Assembly: GCA_963585895.1 (NCBI GenBank)
Contig: CAUZXS010004329.1
Span: forward strand, 48,501-112,500
DNA from: Sepioteuthis lessoniana
Lineage: Eukaryota > Mollusca > Cephalopoda > Myopsida > Loliginidae
Length of the DNA: 64,000 nt
Direction: 5' to 3'
Shown here: in pieces, positions 33,169 through 44,790 of the stretch
Position numbering within the stretch: position 1 is the first letter of the stretch
Layout: each line of letters begins with the position of its first letter
Program-made: the position numbers and the translations under genes
Notes under the pieces: generated by a model
Databases searched by the model: none
The model's input: the letters and a program-made list of their open reading frames with translations, nothing else
What the model was told of the DNA's origin: nothing

Positions 33169-33924
33169 GCATTTTTATGTGCATTGATCTAATAAAAATT
33201 TTGCTATGATGTGCTGTTTTTGCTGTGGTACAGTTACACACATATTAGACTTTTAGTAATATATAAATTTCTTAGAATTATGTAACTAATATTAGAAAAA
33301 GAAGTATTCTAGGAAGTTTGATGACCTTCGCTTTGTGGATAAAGTTCAATTTCAATGAAGTGATTCTGCAAATAATCTATCTTGTCTATTCAGATGACTA
33401 TTGCATGTAAAAGAGGATGTTGAAAATAACAAAACCTTTTTCTGTGCATTGCTCTGGACTTGAATCAATAAACAGAAGAGTGGGGAGGAGTAATTAGTTG
33501 AAAAGTATGTCCTAGTGATGAAAACTTGCTTGACTCGTAACAGCTTGCTTAAAGTGATGTCAGATGAGGGTAAACAGAGCTGTTGGCTCTGTATTGATTC
33601 TGTATCCATGTACATTTGTAGTTGGTTAACTAGTCAGCTGACTGATTGGTCAGCTGGCCAGTAGCTAGACTTTGACAGGTTTTTCACTTCTTTGGCAGAA
33701 TAATCTGACCATTTACAATGCAGAGGCTGTCTGTCTATGTACACAGGCATGTGCATTAATATGTATACATTGCTCTGACAGACAGCTTAAACTTGCAAAA
33801 CTTACTTTTATATATGATTTTAGTTTTAAAAAAAATTTTTTTCATTTCATCATGAAAAATTATTTCTCTTGATTATTTTTATTTATTTAATTTTCAGTAT
33901 TAAATTTTTTTTCCAATTCAGTTA

Positions 33925-34190
33925 GATTGAGTGATTGATTTTAATGGTAGCCACCCCATCTAGGGTTATTTTATGCCTAGAATTTAGGGAATCATATTTA
34001 CATATTTCGTGTAGTGTTTTTTTTTTTTTTTTTTTTTTTTACATGGTCTCATCAAATAAGAATGATTTTTAAGCATGTCTATTTGACCCATATATGGGAT
34101 CATAACAGGTACTATCACCCTGTGTCTGAGTGGACCTGGGATTAATAGCAATGAAGGGGTACTCCACACTCTCCAGATCTTATCTTGGTT
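33925..34190 (-). mobile_element. retroposon family C copy (subtype b, 5' truncated)
   Basis: Plus-strand GATTGATTTTAATGGTAGCC, CTAGGGTTATTTTATGCC (hairpin variant), a T run at 34018-34041, TCTATTTGACCCATATATGG, TGGACCTGGGATTAATAGC and GGGGTACTCCACACTCTCC. The 5'-most ~100 bases are absent. Confidence 0.7.
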
Positions 34191-34927
34191 ATGATAAAAG
34201 TCAAATTACAATATATTGTTCAGTTTCACTTGAGAAGAAGAGAACTGATATTCATACACTAGGAATATTAATGCAGTAAAATCTTTAGCTTGAGGTGAAA
34301 ATGCTATTTTTGAGAGCAGACAATAACAGAAAAACACAAAATAACAACTACTTTAATTTACATATAAAAGAAGGATTTGAAATTGTTTGGCTCTTTATTT
34401 GCAATGAAAAACCTTTATATTTTTGTTTACTCAGCTATTGACCCACTCTTAACAAATAAAATATCAATATTGAATATCTTAGTCCAAACAGTTTACTCAG
34501 ATATTAATGTCATTTTAGTTATTAATGGTAGCTTGTTTACTGTTTGAAAATAGCATCTGCTTTAAGACATAATAATTTGCACAAAGAATCTAATGGGATC
34601 TCCAGCCACATTGCACTCAGTAAATATAATATTACAATAGCTGCCTCAAGACAGATCTAATTGCCACAAAATAGTTACCATGTGCATTATTTATTTTAAA
34701 AAAATCATAATTTCTCAGAAAAATTGGTTGCTTTGAAAGAAAATGTTTTAGTACACTAAAATGTAACTTGGCACACTTGGCATCCTATTATTCATTCTTT
34801 TATCCTGGGATTTCTCTCTGTTTCACCTTCAATATAGCAGCAGCTATAAATTTGCATTAACAGACTGACTGCTAACACAAATGTGTACAACATAAAATAT
34901 GATTCACCTGGTATGTAGAAAAAGGTA

Positions 34928-34933
<6 letters not shown>

Positions 34934-34997
<64 letters not shown>
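34934..34997. repeat. (GT)n(TA)n microsatellite
   Basis: A GT run followed by about 28 TA units. The Tyr/Ile- and Thr/His-rich open frames here are artefacts of it. Confidence 0.95.
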
Positions 34998-35001
<4 letters not shown>

Positions 35002-35343
35002 CGTGTGTGTACATTGGACAAAAGGGAAAAGTAAATACATAAAAACAAATCTGAATTCGATGAAAATAAAATCTGTAACTTAGTCACTAAGTAAGTCGAT
35101 TTCCAAAATTTCACCATCTTACAAAATTATTTAACCCTCCAAATGAGGTTTATAACACAACACAGAGCCCCTTTGAAAGTGAAAATACATCAAGTTTACA
35201 TGCAAGAATACATAAAAACAAAGTATGTATTCTAATGTAAAATTTTATGAGAAAGACAATGAACTACGTAAAATTCACTTTCCAGTGTAATTAGGGGGCT
35301 TAAAGGGAGTAAATGCCTCTAGTGAAAATTCAAATACCTCTGA
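34998..35343 (+). repeat. repeat I, unit 1 (left of mariner copy 3)
   Basis: It contains TACATAAAAACAAAGTATG, TGTAAAATTTTATGAGAAAG, ACAATGAACTACGTAAAATT and AGTGAAAATTCAAATACCTC. The same blocks recur in the same order at 36262-36445 on the other side of the mariner element. Confidence 0.75.
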
Positions 35344-35353
35344 TTTTAATATA

Positions 35354-36252
35354 CATGGTGCCTTCAATAAGTTTTCATATTTATTTTTGTACAGGCATTT
35401 AAAATTGTCATAGACTCTTGAAAATTCAGTATGTTATTGCTATACATCTTATGAGATGAGTGACCAATTTTTATGATTTCAGATTCAAATGAACAGCTAC
35501 AGCATGAATTGGAATACACCCTACTAAAGCCTGATTGTCACAGCTGGTGAATTTCAAAAATGCAATCTGACACTTTAGAAGAACGATATGCAATAAAATT
35601 CTGCTTTAAACGTTGAAAAAATGCCACACAAAAACGTATGGAATGCTTCAGACTGCTTTTGGATCATCTTGCATGAATCGAGCATCAGTTTTTGAGTGGC
35701 ATAAGAGATTCAAGGAAGCCAGGGAATCTGTGAGGGATGATGAGAGGTGTGGGAGTAGTAAGGAAGTCAATATACCAGAGTTGATTGGCCAAACAGTTAG
35801 GGTTACTATGTTGAGGTTTTAAGGGAGTTCAGGAAGAGATTCCTTGGGAAGAGACCAGCACTCTTCAAATCGGGTCAGTGGCATTTCCACCAGGACAATG
35901 CACTAGTCCACAACTCCATCCTTGTCACAGACTATTTGACCAAGATGGGCATCAAGACAGTTCCTCAGCCTCCCTATAGTCCAGACCTTGGTCCCTGTGA
36001 CTTTTGGTTATTCCCTAAGCTCAGAGGCAGTTTTTATGAGACAATTGAGGAGATGAAAGAGGCTGTGATGAAGGTCATTGACATGCTCACACAAGAGGAC
36101 TTCAATGGGGCCTTCCAGAAGTTGTTGGAATGGTATAACAAGTGCATTGCAGCCGGAGGAGATCACTTCAAAGGGGACTAGAGTTTCATGTATATACTAT
36201 CAATAAAAGTGCCCATACGAAAAAAGTCTGGAAACTTATTTAATGATCCTCA
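35354..36252 (+). mobile_element. mariner-type element, internally deleted (copy 3), TA-flanked
   Basis: The left end CATGGTGCCTTCAATAAG is preceded by TA (35352-35353), and the right end AACTTATTTAATGATCCTCA is followed by TA (36253-36254). The expected mariner TA duplication is therefore intact. At 899 bases it is almost collinear with copy 1 (1991-2892), including the identical internal junction around 35818-35850 (GTTGAGGTTTTAAGGGAGTT, CAGGAAGAGATTCCTTGG). Confidence 0.9.
35560..36181 (+). pseudogene. mariner transposase relic (copy 3)
   Basis: From ATG 35560: QSDTLEERYAIKFCFKR, stop, then after a shift YGMLQTAFGSSCMNRASVFE, WHKRFKEARESVRDDERC and VNIPELIGQTVRVTMLRF, stop at 35822. After the deletion: FKSGQWHF, DNALVHNS (second catalytic Asp present), then PPYSPDLGPCDFWLFPKLRG (third Asp present), ending YNKCIAAGGDHFKGD. 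The first catalytic Asp region is deleted, as in copy 1. Less decayed than copy 1 but non-functional. Confidence 0.85.
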
Positions 36253-36261
36253 TATATATAA

Positions 36262-36445
36262 TAAAGCTCTGTGTGCATGTTTGTACATTTATAGGACTAA
36301 AGGGAATAGAATATACATAAAAACAATGTATATATCATGTAAAATTTTATCAGAAAGACAATGAACTACATGAAATTTACTTTCTACTTTGATAAGAGGG
36401 ACTTAATGGGGGCAAATGCCCCTGGTGAAAATTCAAATAACTCTG
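36262..36445 (+). repeat. repeat I, unit 2 (right of mariner copy 3)
   Basis: It shares with unit 1 the blocks ATACATAAAAACAATGTAT, TGTAAAATTTTATCAGAAAG, ACAATGAACTACATGAAATT and GGTGAAAATTCAAATAACTC. Unit order and spacing match 34998-35343. Confidence 0.75.
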
Positions 36446-36639
36446 ATTTTAATGAAATTAAAATCATATTGCTGATGTTTACTGGGAGTCAGGTTCTGGA
36501 AAAGTATTCTAATTTTTTTATTGGCAACTGGGAAAAATGTTGAATCATATATTTCAAGTGTTAACTGATCTGATTATTAAAAACTGGGAAAAGTGCTAAA
36601 TTATATATTTCAATGCAACACAGTATACAATCAAAATCC

Positions 36640-36697
36640 GATAGATAGATGGATGAAGGGATGCATACTCCCCTTCCCTAAAAAGGGGGACCTCGGA
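36640..36697 (+). mobile_element. isolated internal fragment of the LINE reverse transcriptase
   Basis: About 57 bases match the long LINE at 40038-40094 at 50 of 57 positions. In the LINE this encodes ERWMKGCILPFPKKGNLG, upstream of the RT palm. Neither the LINE 5' nor 3' end accompanies it. It lies among short direct repeats (ATATATTTCAA) and near repeat I. Confidence 0.8.
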
Positions 36698-36719
36698 TTA
36701 TATATATTTCTCGGATGAT

Positions 36720-38232
36720 GATATATTTCAATTGTCAACGGATTTGATAAATCATTGTTTCAGTGTTTTAATTATTTCTCATTTTTCTTTTCTAATTGCT
36801 TTACGTTCTGTATTTTAAAAAAAACATATTTATATCTTTATGTAGCCATGTCCTTGATATAAAGTTTGCCAATATGATACTTGATTTGTTAAGTATCATA
36901 AATATTTATAATAAATATGTTACATTATTATGACAATGCATCTTTTAATTGTTAGTGTTTGTTGTAATTCTTGAATAAACATTGCAATATGTATGTCTTT
37001 ATAATTTTCCTCAAACTTTTATTTGCTTGCATATTATATGCAAAAACTGTTTGAATTTATAAACCAGAATATTGAGATAAAGAATTAGATTATTTGGTAT
37101 AAAGGAAGCACCTCTTCTATATAAAACTGGCATTCCTTTCTTTTAAGTTGCAAGAATGGATATAGATTTATAATCTACATGATTAACAATATTTTTATTA
37201 GGATAAACAAATATTGAATTCAATAGTATATTAGACTCTATTATGATTTTTTAGCCAAAGCCTGGTAATAAGAATTTGCGGGCATTTTGTTCTAAAACAT
37301 TTAATAATGTCAAAGCAGTAAGTTTCATAAATTTGAGTTCAATTTTTGAAGGCTTTTTCAGAATCCAGTCAATGACTGGTATTTCTATTAGTGTGTGTGT
37401 GTATATATATATATTGTTTAATTGAAGACTTTTATGCGACTTAATTTTCAGGAAAAACTTTACTTTTGGAAGACAAACTTCTAAATTTGCTAAAGAAAAC
37501 CCCAAAATTGCCCCCCCCCAAAAGAAAAGAAAAAAAAACCCCAAAAAAACCCAAAACACCTCAAATGTAGTCTAACATGTGCTAAGACGAAACCATAAAA
37601 GAAAGTTGACTCCTCCTCTCTCTCTCTTTCTCTCTCTCTCTCTGTCCACCCCACTAGATGACCACGATATAGGAGTGGAATTTTAATATAAATGGTAGTA
37701 AAATTAGTAATAATTCAATCGAGCATTTGTTAAAATAGTATGCATACGTTGGAAGTGATTCCGTTTCCAGAAGTTTTTTCACAGAGGTCAGTAAATTTAT
37801 TCTACTAAACTGTTCATTTAAAAATGCACATTTGATTTAAAATAATTATCTCTTACGTCTCTACTATATTGTGTTCTTATATGAAATACACTATATTCCT
37901 CATTTATGTCGACATATTTAGCAGTAAAAAAAAAAAAAAAATTGAAGTATAACGACCCTGGTCGAATGCTTTAGTATACAGGGCAAATAGAAATAGAACT
38001 TTTTCTAAAGCTTAGAAGTCTGATTGCACACCCTCGTAGCAGTAAAAAAAAAAAAAAAAAAGCAACTGAAGTCAAAAATCGAATTCTACCTATAAAATAA
38101 AAACCTGTTAGGGCCGGAATAGGATGATAGGATGAAATATACCCCAAAATTTCTTTGAATTTAAACATACAGCAGTCCTGGACTTTAACTAAGTTAAAAC
38201 TTAAGGTAAAAAGGTCTTTTTTTTTTTTTTTT
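36720..38232. other. AT-rich non-coding stretch
   Basis: No gene. It contains a GT/TA tract at 37390-37415, a C/A-rich tract at 37510-37555, a CT tract at 37614-37642, and A runs at 37926-37940 and 38044-38060. The minus-strand frames here (37251-37559, 37971-38243) are driven by homopolymers. Confidence 0.5.
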
Positions 38233-38234
38233 TC

Positions 38235-38267
38235 CACGTACACATGGGAAGCAGCATGATGTACGTG
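38235..38267 (+). promoter_or_regulatory. hairpin at the LINE 5' end
   Basis: CACGTACA (38235-38242) pairs with TGTACGTG (38260-38267). The flanking CATG/CATG also pairs across an 8-base loop with one bulged A. Position at the start of the LINE suggests a 5' UTR structure; the role is unknown. Confidence 0.55.
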
Positions 38268-38323
38268 TGAGTCTTGCGGCTTAACGCTCAGGATTGTCAG
38301 TTCGATCGGGGGAACTACTGCTG

Positions 38324-38354
38324 CTCATCTATAAGAGTGGCTTCTATAGATGAG
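38324..38354 (+). promoter_or_regulatory. perfect 10-bp hairpin in the LINE 5' leader
   Basis: CTCATCTATA (38324-38333) and TATAGATGAG (38345-38354) are exact reverse complements with an 11-base loop. It sits 27 bases before the likely start codon at 38382. Confidence 0.6.
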
Positions 38355-38381
38355 AATAAAAACAGCCATCGAAAGATAACC

Positions 38382-41376
38382 ATGACTCATACTCAAACCA
38401 CATACATAAACCACATCGCTCTTTGCGCGGGTAAAAAAGGGGCGCGTCCTGCTGAGGTTGGAGGCCTGGCCTCAGTGTTCGAAAAATCAGCTACAGAGCT
38501 CAAACAAAAACTACTAAAATGCAAACAAACAATACAGATAGCGACATTTAACGTGAGAACCCTAAATAGAATAGGTCAACTATCAAAGCTAACTGCATCA
38601 GCCGTAGAACATAAGATAGACGTAATTTGCATACAAGAGCACCGATACACGCACACCGAAGATATCAAATATCACAAAACTGGTAATGGATGGATGCTGG
38701 TGACTGTATCGGCATGGAAAAACTCTGTCAATGCATCGGTAGGAGGGGTGGGAATGCTTATAGAACCAAGAGCGTTAAAAACACTAAACAGCATTGAGAG
38801 AATACAACCTAGGATGATGGCCGCAATGTTTAATGGCAACCCCAAAGCAACAATTATCTCCTGCTAAAGCCCTACCAATGTCAGCAAAGAAAACAAAATA
38901 GTCACCTTCCACGAAGATCTATCCCCCCTAGTACGTAGCATTCCGAAACACAACCTGCTAGTCATTGGCGGGGATATGAATGCACAAATTGGGAAAAACA
39001 GAAACAACAAATACAGCCTACTCAACGCGTCAAACAGGAATGGACAACATCTAATTGATTTCATGATAGAAAATAGATTAACATGCCTCAATACAAACTT
39101 TCAAAAAAGGGAGGGGAAATTATGGACCTACACATACGCGAATAAGAGTAAAGCACAGATAGACTATGTCCTTATAAACAGGAAATGGAAAAACTGCGAT
39201 GAATTGCGAGGCATACTCCTCTTTTGAGGGTGTGTCCTCCGATCATCGAATAGTTACAGCCAAAGCACGACTAAGCCTACGAAAAAACGCCACACGAAAA
39301 GCGACAACCAAGCACTATGACTGGGCCCTACTCAACAACAGAGATATTAGAGACAAATATGCATTAGAATTAAGAAACAGATTCGAAGCACTACAAGAGA
39401 AGGCAGAAAAAGGTACCCCAAATGACGAATATGAAAATTTTGTAGAAGCACACCTTGAGGCGGCATCAAAGTGTATTCCAACAAAACCTAAAACTAAATA
39501 TAGAGTCTCTCAGCAAACGCTAGCGGTTAGAGAAAAACGTGCACTCGTGAAAACTGCCTCCAAAAGCTATCGAAAGAACCCAACAAACATAAATGCCCAA
39601 AAACTAGAAAAGGCACAATATCAATTAACAGGAATATATCTAAAAGAACAGGCAGAATACATACAAAATCAGATAGATAAGATTAGAGACTCGGTGGAAG
39701 ATAGACAATCCAGGATAGCCTGGCAAACAATAAACGAAGTAAGTAGAAGGAAGAGCACAGCCAAAGCAAAATTGAAAGCTGCAAGCCAACAAGAAAGAGT
39801 AAAACTGTGGGAACAGCATTTCAAAAATCTACTAGGAAACCCACCGAAAATAACCGATCACCAGAATTATCAGTAAGCAATTAGATGTTTCACCAAAGAA
39901 GAACTCGACTCAGTTCTTAGAAGAATTAAAAATAGGAAAGCTGCAGGGCTAGACGAGATCCCCCCAGAAGTGTGGAAGACTAGACAATTCGACGATATAC
40001 TGCTCCGGCAATGCAACGCAGTCTATAGTCAAAATAGGATAGAAAGATGGATGAAGGGATGCATCCTTCCTTTCCCTAAAAAAGGCAACCTCGGACTAGC
40101 CAAGAACTACCGAGGGATAACACTTACATCCATAGCAGCCAAAATCTACAATGCCCTACTACGAAACTGCATAGAACCCAAAATAGACAACATCCTTAGG
40201 AAAAACCAAAATGGCTTCCGGAGAAATAGATCCACAACCTCACAAATACTGATCATCCGTAGAATCCTTGAAGGCGTTCGGGCAAAAAACCTTCAGGCGA
40301 CATTACTATTTGTCGACTTTACCAAGGCCTTCGATTCCATACACAGAGGGAAGATGGAGCAAATCCTACTAGCATACAGCCTACCAAAAGAAACCGCAGC
40401 AGCGATAATGATTCTCTACAGAAACACCAAAGTGAAAGTACGTTCACCAGATGGAGACACGGAATACTTCGACATTGTTGCAGGAGTACTACAAGGAGAC
40501 ACACTAGCCCCGTACCTCTTTATCATCTGTCTAGACTACGTGCTTAGGACTTTGATCGACAAAATCAGAGAAAATGGCTTCGAGTTGACTAAGAGAAGAA
40601 GCAAAAGGTACCCTGCAAAAACAATCACGGACGCCGACTACGCTGATGACTTGGCGTTACTGGCAAATATGCCTAATCAAGCAGAGACACTACTGCATAG
40701 TCTGGAACGAGCCGCAGCTGGCATTGGCCTCCATGTCAATGCACACAAAACTGAATATATGTGTTACAACCAAACGGGCAACATTGCCACACTAGACAGA
40801 GCCTCTCTGAAATTAGTAGACAAATTCACCTACCTAGGAAGTAGCGTCTCATCAACTGAAAAAGACATTGACACACGACTGACGAAGGCATGGACAGCTA
40901 TCAATAGGCTCTCGATTATATGGAAGTCTGACCTAACCGATAAAATGAAACGCAGTTTCTTCCAGGCAGTGGTTGTGTCGATACTGCTATATGGATGCAC
41001 GACATGGACGCTAACTAAGCGGCTGGAGAGGAAACTAGACGGAAATTACACAAGAATGTTGAGAGCAGTATTGAACAAGTCCTGGCGACAACACCCCACG
41101 AGACACCAACTATACGGACACTTGCCCCCCATCACGAAAACTATTCAAGTTAGACGAACCGGACACTGCTGGAGAAGCAAGGACGAGCTCATAAGCGATG
41201 TACTCCTGTGGATCCCCACGTATGGATGTGCAAAAGCAGGATGACCAGCACGAACTTACATACAGCAACTATGTGAGGACACAGGATGTAACCCTGAAGA
41301 TCTGCCGGAGGCGATGAATGATAGGGAGAAGTGGCGAGAGAGGGTCAGGGATATCTGTGCTGGCGGCGCGACATAA
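38382..41376 (+). pseudogene. LINE polyprotein: APE endonuclease plus reverse transcriptase (about 1000 codons, four disabling changes)
   Basis: The likely start is ATG 38382. The endonuclease begins near 38545 (IATFNVRTLN), with VICIQEHRY, GGDMNAQIG and the catalytic SDH (39238-39246). RT motifs: PFPKKGNLGLAKNYRGI, FVDFTKAFDSIHR (40309-), GVLQGDTLAPYLF (~40486-) and YADD (40639-40650). The C-terminal region has RRTGHCWRSKDELISDVLLW and ends at TAA 41374-41376. Disruptions: TAA at 38865-38867 in place of an expected Tyr, a 2-base loss near 39200 shifting the frame, TAA at 39874-39876, and TGA at 41242-41244 probably from an Arg CGA codon. All core catalytic motifs are intact, so inactivation looks recent. 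Confidence 0.9.
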
Positions 41377-41849
41377 TGATGATAGATATATATATATATA
41401 TATATATATATGATGAGATGAACAAGGTGTTTCAGAAAAATTGGTATCATTTAATAATCTAATAACGTGACCAATTCTTTTTCAGATCATTTGAAATTTT
41501 GATAGCATGTGCAGAGACAACTAAAAATTCTGTGTTTAAATGCCTTTTCTTTTTCAGTGACTGGTATTTCTATATCCGAATATAAAAAAAAATTAAAGAT
41601 AGAATTTGAGATAATCTGAACGAGAATTGGTAAAGTTGTTAGATTGCAAAATGATATAAATTTTTCTGAAATACCCCATATAAATACACTCACATAGAAT
41701 TTTTTTAATTTCTAAATGAAACTAGATCTCTATTCTAATACCAGTTTGAGAATAATTAATACTTGAAATAATACAAATTGATTATAACTATCAATTATTG
41801 TGGAATAAAGAAAAGGATATGAATTAATGTTTGTATTAAAGCTGTATCT

Positions 41850-42003
41850 ATTTACATCCCCAGCTATGGGTAAATAGAAGGGCTGACTGGGTTCTTTAGC
41901 TTTGGTTTGGGAACAAGTCTAGGAGAAGGAAAACTCTGACTTCAAATCATTAAAAAATTGACCTTGAACCTATGGCAGAAGGATTGGGTAAATACATACT
42001 TAT
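41850..42003 (+). mobile_element. SINE family A copy (5' truncated)
   Basis: It begins at CCCAGCTATGGGTAAATAG and continues GGGAACAAGTCTAGGAGAAG and AAATTGACCTTGAACC, ending GGGTAAATACATACTT. It lies about 110 bases from an opposite-orientation A copy. Confidence 0.72.
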
Positions 42004-42111
42004 ATAAACAAGTAATCAGGCATCATTGTAATATTTTAAAGTATTTTAATGAAATTCTGTATATAAGCTAAAAAAAATCAGAAATTAAATTAACCCCTAT
42101 GTGCAAACAGA

Positions 42112-42385
42112 ATGTGGCACAATATCTGTTTTTAAACAGTTTAACGGGTTTGAATTTTGAGCTTTCCTTCTAGACTGGTTGCCATTACTAATGATAAAAA
42201 AACCCCCAGCCTCCTTTACTATTTACTCATAGCTGGAGGGAGAATAATTGGATTCATACCTTTTCTTTAGGGTATCAACACCATGTGAAAATGCAAACAG
42301 CCTCATCCAGGGTTTGAAATGTAAAACTAGCCGTGTCTGTTTCCTACAATGGTAGCCATTACATCACAAGTGTCTCTAATTTATA
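42112..42385 (-). mobile_element. SINE family A copy (near full length)
   Basis: On the minus strand: head at 42385-42310 (TGATGTAATGGCTACCATTG, tRNA-like), AAAGGTATGAATCCAATT, AGCTATGAGTAAATAGTAA, GGCAACCAGTCTAGAAGG and the 3' end near GTGCCAC at 42114. It is inverted relative to the copy at 41850-42003. Confidence 0.75.
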
Positions 42386-42535
42386 TTAGAGGTAATCCAT
42401 CAATATTGATGTCACCATTTCTTCAGGATAAATAATTTTAAAAAGTTCAATTTAATAATTTAAAAAAAATGATAGCAATGGAATGTCAAAAATATAAATA
42501 GTTATGACTGTAATCAAACATTTACTAATGAATCA

Positions 42536-42579
42536 AGTTTGGGCATTAAATAACCCACAAGGAGTTGATATACTGTTAA
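42536..42579 (+). mobile_element. 3' hairpin of a family C retroposon
   Basis: GGGCATTAAATAACCC, loop ACAAGGA, GTTGATATAC. Only the terminal hairpin is present, directly followed by a family D SINE. Confidence 0.6.
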
Positions 42580-42836
42580 ATAACCGGCTCATTGTCTAGT
42601 GGGTAGAGTGTTCGCCAATGGTCTGGGAGACCTGGGTTCAATCCCAGATCACGTCATACTGAAGACTTTAAAAATGGTACTTGATACCTCCTTGCTTAAC
42701 ACTCAGCAATATAAGGTACGTATCAAGGGTAAAGTGGAGCAATCCAGGGAAAGGAGTAGTGCCTTCCCTTACACCTCGGTATAGTAGCTATTGAAAAGGG
42801 AGCCTTCGGGTCACCCTCAACTACAGTCACCAACTA
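42580..42836 (+). mobile_element. SINE family D copy (full length)
   Basis: tRNA-like head (CATTGTCTAGTGGGTAGAGT; GGGTTCAATCCCAG), GGTACTTGATACCTCCTTGC, CAAGGGTAAAGTGGAGCAAT, CCAGGGAAAGGAGT, AGCCTTCGGGTCACC, ACTACAGTCACCAACT. Same layout as 29072-29337. Confidence 0.85.
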
Positions 42837-42849
42837 CTAAAAAACCAAA

Positions 42850-44399
42850 CCTATTTCTTCAGAAAGGGCAAAGAAAAAGGAAAAACCTGTTTGAAGAAAA
42901 AGATTCATGTGCTGGCAGGGGTTATTCGGACCATCATTTTGACTTGTGTAGTTGAACACCAGTAACACTAAAAGTCTGAGAAAATCAGGTGCAGCATCTT
43001 GTCAGGATCCAGTCATGAGTCAATTTACCTTCTGGTTGATTCACCATTGCTTGTTTAGAGTTGTGTCCTTTATCCTTCTGTCTTTCAAGGCTAACCTACA
43101 AAGCAGTGGGACATTTTATTTGAACATTATAATATAGTTTAGAAATCAAGCAGAAGTTTGGTCTATCTTGAATAATTTAACATGGTTAAATTATGATACA
43201 AATAATTCTTTAGAAGTTGGTATAAATTATAATTTTTCTATAATAAAGTGCTAAAAATGCTAAGTACTTATTCAAATGAAATAATTCTAAGCTTGTGAGG
43301 AAGATATAGCATTAACAGTAACTTTATGTATTAGAGATCTAAAAAAGTTATTAACAGAAATAATGTTAAAAATTACATGTATCTGGTTAAAAACAGTAAG
43401 TTTATAAAATTGGCAAAAATGTATTCCTGAAAAGTTTATGTAGTGATGCTCAGCTTTATAATCATTTAAAATACTCTCAGAGGATTTGTATAACTTCTAG
43501 TAAAAATGGTTTGACTAATATTCTTCAAAGACTGATGAAATAGTACTAAGTATTCATATCTTTTATATAAATATTTATTGATGGTTGATACCAAGTTTTG
43601 TGTTTTGACTAGATTGTTTTTGGAATTGAATCTATCATCCTATATATTGGTGATAGATTTTTCTTGTTTGAAATATGATGTTTATATTGAATATTTAAAA
43701 AAGGTTATTTTGCTCCAATAAGAATCATCCATTAGGTTTTTTTTCTCTATTGGAAACCATTTTAACAGTGACTGGATATACTTGTATATAAATGATAGGT
43801 TAATGTAATCAGTTTCACATTTGTAGATAAAGGCAAAGAAAATGAAGCAGAAGTATAATTAACATTGAATTTTTTTTTTTATTAAAAGAGAAAACCTTGA
43901 TTGAATCGATATAAAACTGCTTGTCTAACAATGGTTTAACTTTGTTGGATTTTTATTTCCGTTTTGTGCTTTACTTGTTATATTGTTACTTGATGCTTTG
44001 ATTTTAGAACTATTTTATTTCTATAGTATTTTTTCATTGTTTTCATGTATGATTTCTTTGCTCTTACTGATTCTTCACTCTTTATGATTTTTAAAGCTTG
44101 GGGTGCATCAATTGATTCAGCAGTATGTGGCCATTCTGATGTTGTCTTATATGAAATAAATGCTGATCTTTTCTCTGTGTGTGTGTAAAAACTTTGAAAT
44201 CTTATATTTAATAAACTTCATTCAAAAACCCTTTTGTTTTATAGTTGCATTGCAACCTACTTTTGGAAATGTTAATAATACCTTAGTCTTTTTATAAGTT
44301 CATAAAAGATGAGGAAAAGGTTATTGATAAATGCCAGTGTCTGTTGCCTTATGTTATATTTTTGTTAATATCTAAGAATATAGACTAAGTAGACCTTTA
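42850..44399. other. AT-rich non-coding stretch
   Basis: No coding feature or named repeat recognised. Short frames at 42952-43137 have no domain or splice context. Confidence 0.5.
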
Positions 44400-44790
44400 T
44401 TTTGCCTGCTCTGTCGATGGGGCTTTGAATATACTGACTGCATCCCTTGCATATGTAGGGATCAAAAAGAATGTCCTGATATGACATTAAGCTGCATCTG
44501 GTTGTGAGGCTCCAGTTTTGGAGAGTGCAGAATCACCCCTTCATTGCTTTTACTTCCAGGTATAAATTATTAGTATTAGATAAGAATATTTGAAACCATA
44601 TAACTATGTAAATGATTTGTTTTAGAAAGGAATACTTAATACCATATAACTGTGTGTGAACAAATTATTATTATATATGAATATTTATTTTGAAACCATG
44701 TAATTGTGTATAAATCATTAATATGAAAAATAGTTATTTGAAGTTATAGATAGTTTATAAATAATTATCATTATTTATTTGAAATGATGT
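44400..44790 (+). mobile_element. retroposon family C copy (internal repeats, 3' end lost)
   Basis: Head: CTCTGTCGATGGGGCTTTGA, ATATACTGACTGCATCCC, TATGACATTAAGCTGCATC. Then at least four internal units of the GAAACCATATAACTGTGTGT type at 44575-44780. The terminal hairpin is absent. Confidence 0.7.

Larger units (their letters stand above)
38233..41400 (+). mobile_element. near-full-length RTE-like non-LTR retrotransposon (LINE)
   Basis: The element has a short 5' leader with two hairpins (38235-38267, 38324-38354). One long coding region carries an APE-type endonuclease followed by a reverse transcriptase. The 3' UTR is very short, ending ATAATGATGATAG and merging into a TA microsatellite at ~41382-41411. 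A single EN-RT ORF, a minimal 3' UTR and GAT-type repeats at related 3' ends fit the RTE group. The RT sequence could belong to a neighbouring clade, so the clade is an inference. It is A-rich on the coding strand and clearly less AT-rich than its surroundings. The 5' boundary is approximate. Confidence 0.9.

Noticed and set aside
38860-39091. Minus-strand 75-codon frame and other frames within 38264-41450
   Set aside because: Shadows of the LINE coding strand.
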